From Marinomonas rhizomae (GTDB lineage Bacteria; Pseudomonadota; Gammaproteobacteria; Pseudomonadales; Marinomonadaceae): DNA of 64,000 bases. Positions 18,036 to 27,525 of this stretch are shown here, in pieces. The stretch spans positions 496,001 through 560,000 of the forward strand of contig NZ_CP073343.1 in NCBI RefSeq assembly GCF_024397855.1. Reading direction: 5' to 3'. Each line of letters opens with the position of its first letter. The first letter of the stretch is position 1. The position numbers were made by a program, and so were the translations under genes. The notes below the pieces were generated by a model. The model did no database searches. It was given only the letters and a program-made list of their open reading frames with translations, and was not told the origin of the DNA.

Positions 18036-19058
18036 TTATATCGCTTTACACGATTGCCTTTCAATAAGACGACAACCGAGCTCTACTCTTCGCGCTGGTG
18101 CATTTTTGCTGGTGCGACGAGTGAGAAGTTCGAGCTCTTCCAAGGCGCAGCGGGCAATGTGATGCAGCGGCGTATGAACGGTTGATAGAGCTGGTTTCAT
18201 CATCTGGCCTGCAAATACGTCATCAAAGCCGAGAATAGACACATCCTGAGGTACTTGAATGCCTTTCTTTTGCAAGGCATTCAAGACGCCGATGGCGACG
18301 TTGTCGGCAAGACAAAAGAAGGCGGTTACCTGGTTTAGGTCTGGGTTCTGTTCCAACCATTTTGTCATGCCTTTTTCAGCAATGTCTGGTTGAAAACTGT
18401 CCAGTTGAATGTCAGTGGTTGAAAGACCCAGCTCGAGGTGTTCATTAATGGCTTCTTTAAAACCATCAAGTCGTTGTCGGATGGTATAGCGCCCAGGCCA
18501 AGAGACAATGCCTATGTCTCTGTGGCCCAGTTCTATCAGATGCTCAACACCTAGACGAGCGCCGTTTCTGTCGCCAATACCGACTGAGCCAATGTGCATG
18601 CCGGGTTCTTGCCCTGCGAGCAAAATACAGGGCAAAGCCGTATTGATGACTTCATTAAGAAGCTTTTGGTTTTCATCGAAGTACACCAAAATGCCATCGC
18701 ATTTCGTCTTTGTCAGGCGTTCCGATATCTTGCTGTAATCGCCTTTTATTTCGTCGATCAAAATGGGTTCGATTTCGACCCCTTTTTGCTCGCATTCCTT
18801 GCGCAGTGTTTCGAGTATTGTCCATGAGACGAAATTGACGTCGGTTTGTCTAAGGCGATCAGAGTCTACAAACAGAGCGATTTTACGCAATGTTGGTGTC
18901 TGTGCGCGCTTGATACGAGAATCCAAATAGCCAATATCTTTGGCTATTTGTAATACTCGTTGGCGAACGTCATCAGATATCTTGGCGGTGCCATTCAGTA
19001 CGTGACTGACCGTACTGATGGCGACACCGCTTTGTTCTGAGATTTTCTTTAAACTCAT
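18036..19058 (-). CDS. LacI family regulator of the oligosaccharide genes
   Basis: A 340-residue LacI/GalR repressor. The N-terminal helix-turn-helix is MSLKKISEQSGVAISTVSHVL, with hinge helix to about residue 60, and a periplasmic-binding-protein-like sugar domain follows (GILVYFDENQ, LGHRDIGIVSWPGR, DVSILGFDD). It is the last gene of the operon, only 3 nt after the preceding permease stop. Candidate target sites are the ATGAAAA-N2-TTTTCAT dyads in the divergent promoter at 26020-26208. The inducer is probably an imported oligosaccharide or its breakdown product. Confidence 0.85.
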   Translation of the reverse strand: MSLKKISEQSGVAISTVSHVLNGTAKISDDVRQRVLQIAKDIGYLDSRIKRAQTPTLRKIALFVDSDRLRQTDVNFVSWTILETLRKECEQKGVEIEPILIDEIKGDYSKISERLTKTKCDGILVYFDENQKLLNEVINTALPCILLAGQEPGMHIGSVGIGDRNGARLGVEHLIELGHRDIGIVSWPGRYTIRQRLDGFKEAINEHLELGLSTTDIQLDSFQPDIAEKGMTKWLEQNPDLNQVTAFFCLADNVAIGVLNALQKKGIQVPQDVSILGFDDVFAGQMMKPALSTVHTPLHHIARCALEELELLTRRTSKNAPARRVELGCRLIERQSCKAI

Positions 19059-19061
19059 AGC

Positions 19062-20105
19062 TTATTTGACTCCACTGCCTGCTACGCCTTCAGTAATGTA
19101 TTTTTGTAAAACAAGAAAGACGATGGTCACTGGTAATAATGCAATAACGGTCATCGCGAGAATATAGTGCCACTCTACCGAGAATTGCCCTTGGAAAGCA
19201 TTCAAACCAATCTGTAATGTGTAATTTTCTGGACTTGATAGCACGATCAATGGCCAGAGAAAATCATTCCATCTCCATATGACAGAGAATATCGCTAATA
19301 CCGCCAAAGCTGGCGCACAAAGCGGTAACACAATGCGCCAATAAATCCGAAACTCTGATGCGGCATCGACTCGTGCTGCTTCGATCAAATCGTCGGGAAT
19401 GGTCAGCATATATTGCCTTAGCATAAAGACGCCAGTCGGTGTGGCGACCGTGGCAAAAATCACCCCCCATAAATTGTCCGCGAGATTTAAGCCGACAATG
19501 ACGATAAAGGCAGGCACCATTATGACAGATAGCGGCAACATTAAGGTGGATAAAATCAACATGAAGATCGCATTTTTGCCGCGAAATTTATACTTTGACA
19601 AAGCAAACGCCGCCATAGAGTTAAGCAGTAGCGTCAATATTGTTGCCACTACAGTGACGAACACCGTATTTTTGATGTAAGTGAAAAAATCAAAACGCTC
19701 TAGAGGGTCCGTATAGTTCTGCCATTGAAAATGCACGTCTTTTAATTGGGTGATTTCTGAAATAGGCACTTGGAAGGTTTTTTCTGGATTATCCATATCC
19801 ACGACAGTGGCTTTGATACCAATACGGCGCACTAGGGCGACTTGTTTGGTTTCGCCATCGGGCTTGGTCCACTGCCAAACAGAAAGGTCTTTGTCGTAGC
19901 CCTCTACCTGAGTGTTCACTGTCGATTGTGGGATGAGGCTGGGTGGGAAGCTGTTTACTTCAGCCTCGGTTTTAAGTGAAGACAACATGGCCCAAGCAAT
20001 TGGAATGGCAATCACGGCCGTGCCGAGTGTTAACCAAAGCCAAGACAAAATATCGGTAATGTCCATTTTTCCGTGATGACGAGTACGGGTTAAAAATTTA
20101 AGCAT
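19062..20105 (-). CDS. Carbohydrate ABC transporter permease, MalG type
   Basis: A 347-residue inner-membrane permease. The EAA loop that contacts the ATPase is present as DLIEAARVDAASEFRIYWRIVLPL, and the C-terminal span arrangement is that of MalG-type (CUT1) permeases. It is longer than the usual 270-300 residues because about 70 polar residues (roughly 40-110) are inserted between the first two spans, probably a periplasmic domain. It partners with the MalF-type permease 2 nt upstream and the ATPase beyond. Confidence 0.85.
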   Translation of the reverse strand: MLKFLTRTRHHGKMDITDILSWLWLTLGTAVIAIPIAWAMLSSLKTEAEVNSFPPSLIPQSTVNTQVEGYDKDLSVWQWTKPDGETKQVALVRRIGIKATVVDMDNPEKTFQVPISEITQLKDVHFQWQNYTDPLERFDFFTYIKNTVFVTVVATILTLLLNSMAAFALSKYKFRGKNAIFMLILSTLMLPLSVIMVPAFIVIVGLNLADNLWGVIFATVATPTGVFMLRQYMLTIPDDLIEAARVDAASEFRIYWRIVLPLCAPALAVLAIFSVIWRWNDFLWPLIVLSSPENYTLQIGLNAFQGQFSVEWHYILAMTVIALLPVTIVFLVLQKYITEGVAGSGVK

Positions 20106-20107
20106 AA

Positions 20108-21097
20108 TTAGTACTCCGCTTTTTTCGCTAGCCAGACTTGTATTAACGTCAGCGCGAGCAGGGCTAAGCCCATTAATACTGATGCCGCTGATGCAAGACC
20201 ATAAAGTCTAACTTCAGAGCTGAAGGCGGTTTGATAGATAAATTGCACAATGAATGTGTTGGCGGTTCCGGGACCACCACCATCGGTTAGTACCCAGGCT
20301 TCGTCGAATACTTGTACAGAGCGAATCAATAAGAGTACGGCGACGACCAATAAGTTGGGGGTCAATAAGGGCAAGGTGATACGCCAAAATTGTCGCCACT
20401 CGCTGGTGCCATCGACTTTTGCGGCTTCGTAAATGTCTCTTGGAATGGCTTGCAAACCGGCTAAGATGATTAGCGTGAAGAAGCCCATATGAAACCAGAT
20501 AGACACATAAACCACCCAAAAACGAGACCACCAGACCTCCAGAAGGAAGATGGTGCGTTCACCGCCAAGATCCAATACCAGTGCATTCAACAGACCATCA
20601 CGGGCAAGAAACCATTTCCAAATAAGCCCGACAACCACTGGAGAAAGCAGTACCGGATAAAAGAAAATGGAGCGGAAAAGCGCCTTGCCTTTGGTTAAGC
20701 GGTTTAACACCACGGCGGTAATCAGCGCCATGACCAAGGTGCCTGTAGCGTTGAGTAATGTATACCACCAAGTGTTGTGAACGGCGGTCCAAAAAAGATC
20801 GAACTCGCAGCTGGCGGGGTCCATATAGCTGCCGCAGTTCAGTAGGCGTGAGAAGTTTTCTAGGCCAACAAAGGGACGATCCCAAATCAGCATATTGGTG
20901 CCGCCAGTAAAAGCGTAAGCAATGGCTAAGCCAACGGGTAAGAAAACGAACAAGGAAAATAGCACCATGTTTGGAGCGACAAACAGGTAGCCCATGCGTT
21001 GTACGCCAATCTTTTTCTGTAAATAGACGGTCGGCAATTCAACAAAACGCATGAATCTATCGAGAATCGAGAAAAGGAAAGCGGACAGATTTTTCAT
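20108..21097 (-). CDS. Carbohydrate ABC transporter permease, MalF type
   Basis: A 329-residue permease of the CUT1 family. The EAA motif reads DIYEAAKVDGTSEWRQFWRITLPLL and about six membrane spans are visible, with MGYLFVAPNMVLFSLFVFLPVG the first. A loop with two cysteines (LNCGSYMDPASCEFD) between spans one and two may form a disulfide on the periplasmic side. The start overlaps the stop of the ATPase gene by 4 nt. It forms the translocation channel with the MalG-type protein. Confidence 0.87.
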   Translation of the reverse strand: MKNLSAFLFSILDRFMRFVELPTVYLQKKIGVQRMGYLFVAPNMVLFSLFVFLPVGLAIAYAFTGGTNMLIWDRPFVGLENFSRLLNCGSYMDPASCEFDLFWTAVHNTWWYTLLNATGTLVMALITAVVLNRLTKGKALFRSIFFYPVLLSPVVVGLIWKWFLARDGLLNALVLDLGGERTIFLLEVWWSRFWVVYVSIWFHMGFFTLIILAGLQAIPRDIYEAAKVDGTSEWRQFWRITLPLLTPNLLVVAVLLLIRSVQVFDEAWVLTDGGGPGTANTFIVQFIYQTAFSSEVRLYGLASAASVLMGLALLALTLIQVWLAKKAEY

Positions 21098-22185
21098 GCT
21101 TCTATCCTCTTAAATGCTTGGTCTGTTTTATCGCAGAAGACGTGCATGAATTGCGACGTGAAGCGAAGGAAAATGGTGTCGCCAATTTCAGCTTCAAAGT
21201 GATGGGGAAGGTGTGCCACTAACTCTTCACTTTCTCCCTGCATGGATCCATAAATAAAGGTTTCATGTCCCATGCACTCAAGTTGAGTGATTTCTAATGG
21301 TATGCCTGATTCGGCAATTTCGATGTGCGAAGGCCGAACACCAAGAGTGACGCTATCGCCTACTTTTGCACTTTCCGAAATGACGGGAATACTGAAGTGA
21401 TCGATAGTGCTTGAGGACACTTCAATTCCGCTTTCATCAACCTTGGTGATTTTGGCCTTAAACATGTTCATTTTGGGTGAGCCAATAAACTCAGCAACGA
21501 AACGGTTAGCAGGGCGTTCGAAAAGATCGAGAGGTTTGCCGACTTGTTCAATTCTACCGGCGTTTACCACGACGATTTTTTCAGCCATGGTCATGGCTTC
21601 CACTTGATCGTGGGTCACATAAATCATGGTGGTATTTAGCTTTTTATGGAGCTTAGTAATTTCGCCGCGGGTTTGCACTCGTAGCTTGGCGTCTAGGTTA
21701 GACAGAGGTTCGTCAAATAGAAAAACTTTTGGGTTACGTACGATGGCTCGACCAATGGCGACCCGTTGCCTTTGTCCGCCAGACAGCGCTCTGGGCTTTC
21801 TGTCCATATAAGGTAGAAGGTCGAGTAGCTTGGCCGCTTTTTGGATACGTTCTTCGATGATGGCACGATCCATATTGAGGTTTTCGAGACCAAACGACAG
21901 GTTTTTCTTCACTGTCATATGTGGGTAAAGCGCATAGGATTGGAACACCATGGCGATTTCTCGCTCGGCGGGAGAAAGCCGATTTACAATTTTGCCATCA
22001 AATAAAATTTCCCCTGATGTAATCTCCTCTAATCCAGAAATTAAGCGTAATAAAGTGGACTTGCCGCAACCTGACGGTCCTACCAAAGCGACAAACTCTC
22101 CATCCTCGATGTCGATATTAACGTGATGCATGACATCAATGGACTCATAGCGTTTATGAAGGTTTTTGAGCTGAATGGCAGCCAT
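21094..22185 (-). CDS. Sugar ABC transporter ATP-binding protein, MalK/UgpC type
   Basis: A 363-residue ATPase. Walker A is GPSGCGKST, the signature is LSGGQRQRVAIGRAI, Walker B is VFLFDEPLSNLD, and the switch histidine lies in YVTHDQVEAM. The C-terminal third is a TOBE regulatory domain as in MalK. It powers the import of oligosaccharide delivered by the solute-binding protein encoded divergently. The downstream gene overlaps by 4 nt; the upstream GH105 gene is 120 nt away, a gap in which I see no gene or clear hairpin. Confidence 0.92.
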   Translation of the reverse strand: MAAIQLKNLHKRYESIDVMHHVNIDIEDGEFVALVGPSGCGKSTLLRLISGLEEITSGEILFDGKIVNRLSPAEREIAMVFQSYALYPHMTVKKNLSFGLENLNMDRAIIEERIQKAAKLLDLLPYMDRKPRALSGGQRQRVAIGRAIVRNPKVFLFDEPLSNLDAKLRVQTRGEITKLHKKLNTTMIYVTHDQVEAMTMAEKIVVVNAGRIEQVGKPLDLFERPANRFVAEFIGSPKMNMFKAKITKVDESGIEVSSSTIDHFSIPVISESAKVGDSVTLGVRPSHIEIAESGIPLEITQLECMGHETFIYGSMQGESEELVAHLPHHFEAEIGDTIFLRFTSQFMHVFCDKTDQAFKRIEA

Positions 22186-22305
22186 TTTGGTGCTCCTGTT
22201 TTTTATATTTGTTATTAGAGTCTTTTTACGACTGCTTTACCTTGTCTTGGTTTCGCTCGCGTGTCGTGAAAAAGGCCTCTATAAGAGTATTTATTAATGC
22301 GAGTG

Positions 22306-23391
22306 TTAGCGTTTTTTGTTGGTTACACTCCGATATTCAGATAAAAAAAGTGACGCTAGTGCTTGGCCGTAAGGCGTTGGCGTATTGCCAATTTGTTTAT
22401 AAAACTCTAATGAGTGTCCCATGGCAGTGCCATCGGATACTTCTTCCAAAATACCTTTGTCATTGATTCTAGTGACCACTGCATTCAGACATAAATTAAT
22501 CATGTCTTGGTATTCTGTGATTTCTAGCAAGCCTTCACGACAGCCTGCCAGTAAACCATAACCAATGGCGGCGGTGGCCGATGCTTCAATGGGTGAACTA
22601 GGGTCATCAAGTAAAGTATGAAACATTCCGTCTTCACGTTGGCACTCTTTTAGTGCTTTGACTTGCGTTAAATACACATTTTTTAATTGTCGAGCGGTGA
22701 CGCTTTGCGGCTTAAGAATGCGAAACAGCTCCGGAATAGAAAGCGTTAACCAAGCATTGCCACGGGCCCAAAGTGCATTGGCAAAGTTATGTCGACCAAG
22801 GAATGTCCAGCCGTGATAAAACAGTCCGCTGTGCGTGTCGCCAAGAAAACGGATATGACATAAATATTGATATTGCGCTTCTTCGGACCACTCTGGTCGT
22901 TGGCAAAGTTTGCCCGCTACGCCCATAAATAAAGCGGCCATGAATAAGGTGTCATCCCAGAGTTCACCGTCGTTGTCACGTTCTTTGACAAGATGCTGAT
23001 AACCTTCTTCATCGGTTTTGGGCATTTGAGTGTGAATCCAGTCGGCCCATTCTTCGACAATGTTTTTCCAGTCTTCACGTTGAAAGTGTTCGGCTAAGAG
23101 GGCCAGCGTTAGCATAGGCGCAGTTGAATTGACTTGGCGACGAGGTAAACCGCGTTGGATCTGCCAATCGTACCAGCGGCCAATACGTTCTAGTGCGGCT
23201 TGGTCGTTGCGTTCTTTGGCATCACGAAAATCACCGTATAATCCGACGCCTACTTCCCAGTCCCATTCATCAAATAGGATGTCATTGCTGGATTTTGCTT
23301 CGACATCGCCTATGCCTTTCAGTGAGCGGAAGCCTTGCGATAAAGCGTTTAATGCTTGGTTTAAATTGTCTGCGTTGATGTTTGTTTGCAT
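22306..23391 (-). CDS. GH88/GH105-type unsaturated glycuronyl hydrolase
   Basis: A 361-residue (alpha/alpha)6-barrel enzyme resembling YteR/YesR unsaturated rhamnogalacturonyl hydrolases. The tryptophan-rich start DEWDWEVGVGLYGDF, GLPRRQVNSTAPML, the catalytic-region DDTLFMAALFMG and YHGWTFLGRHNFANALWARGNAW are typical of the family. It would hydrate and release unsaturated uronic acid from lyase-generated oligosaccharides. There is no signal peptide, so it acts on imported sugars. I chose ATG 23391 (MQTNINADN), which follows GGAG; an earlier ATG at 23424 is less likely. The true polysaccharide (pectin, ulvan or similar) cannot be told from sequence. Confidence 0.82.
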   Translation of the reverse strand: MQTNINADNLNQALNALSQGFRSLKGIGDVEAKSSNDILFDEWDWEVGVGLYGDFRDAKERNDQAALERIGRWYDWQIQRGLPRRQVNSTAPMLTLALLAEHFQREDWKNIVEEWADWIHTQMPKTDEEGYQHLVKERDNDGELWDDTLFMAALFMGVAGKLCQRPEWSEEAQYQYLCHIRFLGDTHSGLFYHGWTFLGRHNFANALWARGNAWLTLSIPELFRILKPQSVTARQLKNVYLTQVKALKECQREDGMFHTLLDDPSSPIEASATAAIGYGLLAGCREGLLEITEYQDMINLCLNAVVTRINDKGILEEVSDGTAMGHSLEFYKQIGNTPTPYGQALASLFLSEYRSVTNKKR

Positions 23392-23487
23392 GTTTGTGTT
23401 CTCCAAATACTTAGTCTCTATCACTTAATAAATAGAGCCTTGATAAACTGCGGCTGGATTAATAGCCCTAATAAATTGAAAAAGGCA

Positions 23488-26019
23488 TTACGACGATAAA
23501 TCTTTCCAAGGAATAAGCTCAGCGTCGCAAAAGGCTAAGTGTGGAGTGGGTGACAAGGGAGCAAACGGGATAGGTTTACCTTCTAGGTGAATACCAGAGT
23601 GGTAGTTCAATGCCAGTGTGCCATTGCCGTAATTTAGGTTAATTTGATTATCTTCCTCTCGGAATTCAGGGGCGTGCGCTAAGCAGTGTTCGCGGAAACG
23701 CTCTAAATCTTTGTGATCGTCTATTTCGCCGCTTATCACCAACCAGGCGCAATGGTCGCTATAAGCGCGCCATTCATAACCGGCGTAAAGTCCATGCTTT
23801 AATGGTTGTAAGGCTTGAGAGGAATAAATACCGACCAGTGCGGAACCAGAGCGAGCAAATAGCCAATGGGGTTCTTCGATAAATTCGTCGCAGATCGGTG
23901 CTGGCACAAAGGCATGGGTAAAGTTAATAACGTCATCGAAGGCTCTTTGGTCAAAAATCATAAAGCCAATGTTTTTGTATTGCGCGACTTTTGGATGCAC
24001 GCCGTTACCGGCCCAATAAGAAGGTCGACTACCGCCCCAGACTTTTAGGTCACCTGGATGGTTGATCCAGAAACGAGCCAATGGGTGAGCGTTGGTTTGA
24101 ACATCTAGAAAGTGTTGCTGGTGGCCTTTTTGCCCAGTTTTGTAGTCGGACACCGTCGACAGCTGTGATGACGCTGATTTCCATAAGGTGATCTTCGCGT
24201 TGTGATCTAATCCTTGTGTGTATCTTGAGTAGATGGATTCTCCAGCAGGTACACTCAGTAGACGCTCACAAAGCTTAGGCGGTTGGTAATCACTTACTGC
24301 TAATAACGCTGTTACTCGGTCGTAGCCTGGGTACCATTGTCCGCCAAAGGCAATAGCCGCGATGGAGCCAAGCTCTGTTGCAGGTCCCGCCAATAATTCT
24401 TTTTCATAAATTCGACCTTGAGAGCCGGCGCATACGCTGCCAGTGGTGTGAAGGGCAACCATGATAAAAATCTGATCGATCAGCTGTTTAGCTCGAGAAA
24501 CCAATATGTCATCTTCTGCATTGGTCATGAGAGTAAATAAGCCAAGAAAATCAATCGGATAATAAGCGGCTGAGTTCCATTCCGCTAGCCCGTGATCATC
24601 CATTGAGTCAAACCAACGGATTAAACGAGCATGGGCTTGAGCTTTATGTTGTTTACCTGTTTTGCCGCTATTCGGGAAGATCTCATCTTCGAATAAACTG
24701 CCGGCAAGGTATTGTGCGACGTGAAAGCATAAAACATGGTTTTCGCTCCAGAACCACATCACGTCATTGCCCGGTTCATCTAGCCAGTAGCGGAAGTTTA
24801 GTACCTCGTGTTTGACTTGATCCCAAAGCGCCGGTTCAAGTTGAGAGTAACCATAGCTTTTGTACATCCAAAGAAGTGGCAATATCCAGAAATCCGCGCA
24901 ATCGTGGCGCTCTTTAATAGGCAGTAGGGCGCGTTCAATCAGGCGGCTGGCTAATTCTGGCTGTTGTTTTAAGGCGAGAGCGGCTAATGCTCTGGCTGGT
25001 TCTTCCTTGCCATGGCTGAGCATGGTTTCTAAAGCAAGGGCTTTGCGAGAGGCTAAATCCAAAGAAGTGACATCGATTGCTGGTGGTAAAATGGTCGTGC
25101 CAAGGCTGCGGCTAAAAGTAAGTGGGCCTGTTTTGACCAAAAAGCGCAGTGAAATACAGCCTGCGTTTAAACCCTGAGTATTAAATAGAGTGGCAGATGA
25201 AAATGTTTGGTCAACAACGAAGCTGACTTCTTCCTGCATCTTCATACCATCAAGTAGTACATTCATGGTGACGGTTTCGCTAGGGTAACTGCCAGTATCA
25301 AGCTGTACTTTGGTCGCTTTTGTTGGTCTGTAATCGGCTTCGATCAATAGGTCTTCATTGCAATAAAACACTTGATTGGTACGTAAGCCGTCGAGGGTTT
25401 TTTCGATTTCTTTTACTTCGTCTTCATCAACTTCTAGTGATAGCCCCGTTTTGATTTGGTCGCCTTTTTTAAGCGTCAATACAAAATAGCAGCTGGCATC
25501 ACGTTCATGGAGTTCTTCTAAGAAAACAATCAGTTCACAGCTGCCTGCTGGAAGGTTTAAAGTGAAGGATTGGTTTGTTGGGCTGTTGCGTTGATAATGG
25601 TCAAGCTGGACCACTTTTTGGCCATCTTGCCAAATGTGAACGCCACCACAAGTTTCTAAGGCAAACTCAACTTCTTGGGCTTGTTCTGAGAATAAGGAAC
25701 AAGTCAGCCAGCGCTCTATTAATGTTGGGCGGAAGCGAAAAGTGGAGAAGTCCACACGGTTGTCTTCACCGCCGAAATAGATTTCAGGGAAAGAAAGTTC
25801 GTTAGGAAGGGATACGGTCCGCTGAGCAATATGCTCCCTCAAACTTTCCCTGCAGGGTAAATCCCCTGTCTCTACCCAGCCATTGATAAAGCGATAGTCT
25901 ACGGCGTCCGGCATGATTCTGGCTTCGCCCGGAAAATAGGTTTCTTCGGCAGGTGACATAGCCCAGCGGTTAATTGCGCTGTTAGTAGCAAGGTCCCAAT
26001 AGATTTTATTTTTGTTCAT
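23488..26019 (-). CDS. Large uncharacterised cytoplasmic protein, candidate carbohydrate-active enzyme
   Basis: An 843-residue protein I cannot assign to a named family. The N-terminal ~310 residues look beta-rich; about 320-600 are helical with conserved-looking motifs WFWSENH (422-428), GLAEWNSAAYYPIDF (478-491) and GSQGRIY (532-538); the last 200 residues are again beta-rich. This layout of beta-sandwich, alpha-toroid and beta-sandwich is common in polysaccharide lyases and some glycoside hydrolases. No signal peptide is present, so it acts inside the cell. It is the first gene of the operon with GH105, ABC transporter and LacI, which argues for a role in cleaving the imported oligosaccharide. 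Function is inferred from context only. Confidence 0.6.
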   Translation of the reverse strand: MNKNKIYWDLATNSAINRWAMSPAEETYFPGEARIMPDAVDYRFINGWVETGDLPCRESLREHIAQRTVSLPNELSFPEIYFGGEDNRVDFSTFRFRPTLIERWLTCSLFSEQAQEVEFALETCGGVHIWQDGQKVVQLDHYQRNSPTNQSFTLNLPAGSCELIVFLEELHERDASCYFVLTLKKGDQIKTGLSLEVDEDEVKEIEKTLDGLRTNQVFYCNEDLLIEADYRPTKATKVQLDTGSYPSETVTMNVLLDGMKMQEEVSFVVDQTFSSATLFNTQGLNAGCISLRFLVKTGPLTFSRSLGTTILPPAIDVTSLDLASRKALALETMLSHGKEEPARALAALALKQQPELASRLIERALLPIKERHDCADFWILPLLWMYKSYGYSQLEPALWDQVKHEVLNFRYWLDEPGNDVMWFWSENHVLCFHVAQYLAGSLFEDEIFPNSGKTGKQHKAQAHARLIRWFDSMDDHGLAEWNSAAYYPIDFLGLFTLMTNAEDDILVSRAKQLIDQIFIMVALHTTGSVCAGSQGRIYEKELLAGPATELGSIAAIAFGGQWYPGYDRVTALLAVSDYQPPKLCERLLSVPAGESIYSRYTQGLDHNAKITLWKSASSQLSTVSDYKTGQKGHQQHFLDVQTNAHPLARFWINHPGDLKVWGGSRPSYWAGNGVHPKVAQYKNIGFMIFDQRAFDDVINFTHAFVPAPICDEFIEEPHWLFARSGSALVGIYSSQALQPLKHGLYAGYEWRAYSDHCAWLVISGEIDDHKDLERFREHCLAHAPEFREEDNQINLNYGNGTLALNYHSGIHLEGKPIPFAPLSPTPHLAFCDAELIPWKDLSS

Positions 26020-26038
26020 TTTGGGTCTCTTTATATTT

Positions 26039-26054
26039 ATGAAAAAATTTTCAT
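26039..26054. promoter_or_regulatory. Candidate LacI-family operator, operon side
   Basis: ATGAAAAAATTTTCAT has seven-base arms (ATGAAAA/TTTTCAT) identical to those of the dyad at 26156. It lies about 20 bp upstream of the 843-residue protein gene. A TTGAAA-N5-TTTCAA dyad at 26065-26081 may be a further weak site. Confidence 0.45.
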
Positions 26055-26155
26055 TGTTTATTTGTTGAAAGAGTTTTTCAAATTTTATTTGGCAATTTTT
26101 TTCAGTATATGTCTATAATCTAACCGCTATCAATAGTAAATTTCGAATTAATTTA

Positions 26156-26171
26156 ATGAAAATATTTTCAT
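26156..26171. promoter_or_regulatory. Candidate LacI-family operator, binding-protein side
   Basis: ATGAAAATATTTTCAT is a perfect 16-bp palindrome about 38 bp upstream of the binding-protein start. Its shape fits LacI-family sites, and the regulator is encoded at the end of the facing operon. Confidence 0.5.
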
Positions 26172-26208
26172 AACCTTAACTAAATAAAAACAAAATGAGG
26201 TGAAGTAA

Positions 26209-27483
26209 ATGGCTCGTTTGAATGTTGTTCTAAGTACTCTTGCTGCCGCATCGTTATTGGCTGGGCAGGCGCAAGCCGCCACACAAAACTTAACTTTTTG
26301 GTTTACTGATGATGATCCCAATTATGTGAAAAAAATGGGTGAGTTGGTCGAAAAGTTTGAAAAAACACATCCAGATATTTCTGTGGATTATGTCACTACT
26401 AGTTATGCGCAATCCAAAGAACAGTTGCCTTTGCAGTTGTCTGTGGGTGAGGGCCCTGACCTTGCGAAAATTGCTGATAACTCGCTCATGAAGTTTACCT
26501 TAGACCTGCGTCCTTATATGAAAGACCCAGATGGCTTTGCCAAGCTTCATGGCAACACCTTAAGTTTGTTACGAGATGATAAAAGTGCGCCAGATAAAAT
26601 TGGTGGCTATGTCGCATCACAAACCCTTAATTTACCTTTCGTGAATGTCACCTTATTTGAACAAGCTGGCGTCCCAATCCCTAAACAAGGCGCGACCCTT
26701 GCTGACGTGGTTGCTGCATCGGTCAAGGTTGCAGATAAAACGGGTGTTGAGATTCCTTTCACTATGGACCGTTCTGGGCACCGCTTTAGCGGTCCTGCTT
26801 ATTCTTATGGCGCTAACTTTGTTAACAGTGACGGAACGTTTAACTTCCCAGATGCGCCAACGAAAGCTTACATAAAAGACCTTTATAACTGGACGAAAAC
26901 AGGCGCTTTCCCGAAAGAAATGTGGGGTGCGGCAGGCGGAACACGTTATAAAAATATGGGCGATGAGTTCATTAATGCCAATGTTGTGACGTATTTTGCT
27001 GGTAACTGGATGGTAAACCCATTTAAAGAAAAAATAGGCGATGCATTTGAGTGGACGGCTTTGAATGCACCTTGTGGTGACGGTGGTTGTATTCCGATGC
27101 CTGGTGCTACATATGTAGCAGCCTTTAAGCAAACTAAACATCCTGAAGCGGTGGCTGAGTTAATTGAGTACTTAGGTTCTGCGTCTGTACAAAGAGAACT
27201 AGCAGAAGAGTTTATTATTATTCCAGGTGCTAATGTTAAAAACATCAATTACCAGCTGGAAGATGAAAATGCCAAGTCTGCAATGACGGTCTTTGCGAAT
27301 AATGCGAGCAATGTTACTGAAAGCATTCGTCGATTCCAGAAAGCCAAAGGCGGCAATATTGTTTATGACACCATTGTTCAACGGATGAGTCAGTTAATCG
27401 TTGGAGAGCTGACATTAGAAGAAACGTATGAACGCATGGCATCAGATGTGGCAAGAGGAAATGCGGAGTTAAGTAAGCAATAG
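26209..27483 (+). CDS. Carbohydrate ABC transporter substrate-binding protein
   Basis: A 424-residue extracellular solute-binding protein (family 1, MalE-like). The signal peptide ends near GQAQAAT at about residue 24. The mature part begins NLTFWFTDDDPNYVKKMGELV and contains EGPDLAKIADNS and PCGDGGCIPMPGATYVAAFK, with a probable disulfide in the latter. It binds the sugar in the periplasm and passes it to the MalFGK-type transporter encoded on the opposite strand. Expression is divergent from that operon and probably shares its LacI control. A good ribosome site (GAGGTG) precedes the ATG, and a terminator follows. Confidence 0.88.
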   Translation: MARLNVVLSTLAAASLLAGQAQAATQNLTFWFTDDDPNYVKKMGELVEKFEKTHPDISVDYVTTSYAQSKEQLPLQLSVGEGPDLAKIADNSLMKFTLDLRPYMKDPDGFAKLHGNTLSLLRDDKSAPDKIGGYVASQTLNLPFVNVTLFEQAGVPIPKQGATLADVVAASVKVADKTGVEIPFTMDRSGHRFSGPAYSYGANFVNSDGTFNFPDAPTKAYIKDLYNWTKTGAFPKEMWGAAGGTRYKNMGDEFINANVVTYFAGNWMVNPFKEKIGDAFEWTALNAPCGDGGCIPMPGATYVAAFKQTKHPEAVAELIEYLGSASVQRELAEEFIIIPGANVKNINYQLEDENAKSAMTVFANNASNVTESIRRFQKAKGGNIVYDTIVQRMSQLIVGELTLEETYERMASDVARGNAELSKQ

Positions 27484-27525
27484 TGCTTTATCTAGTATGA
27501 AGAAGGCTTCTACGGCGAAAGTTTG

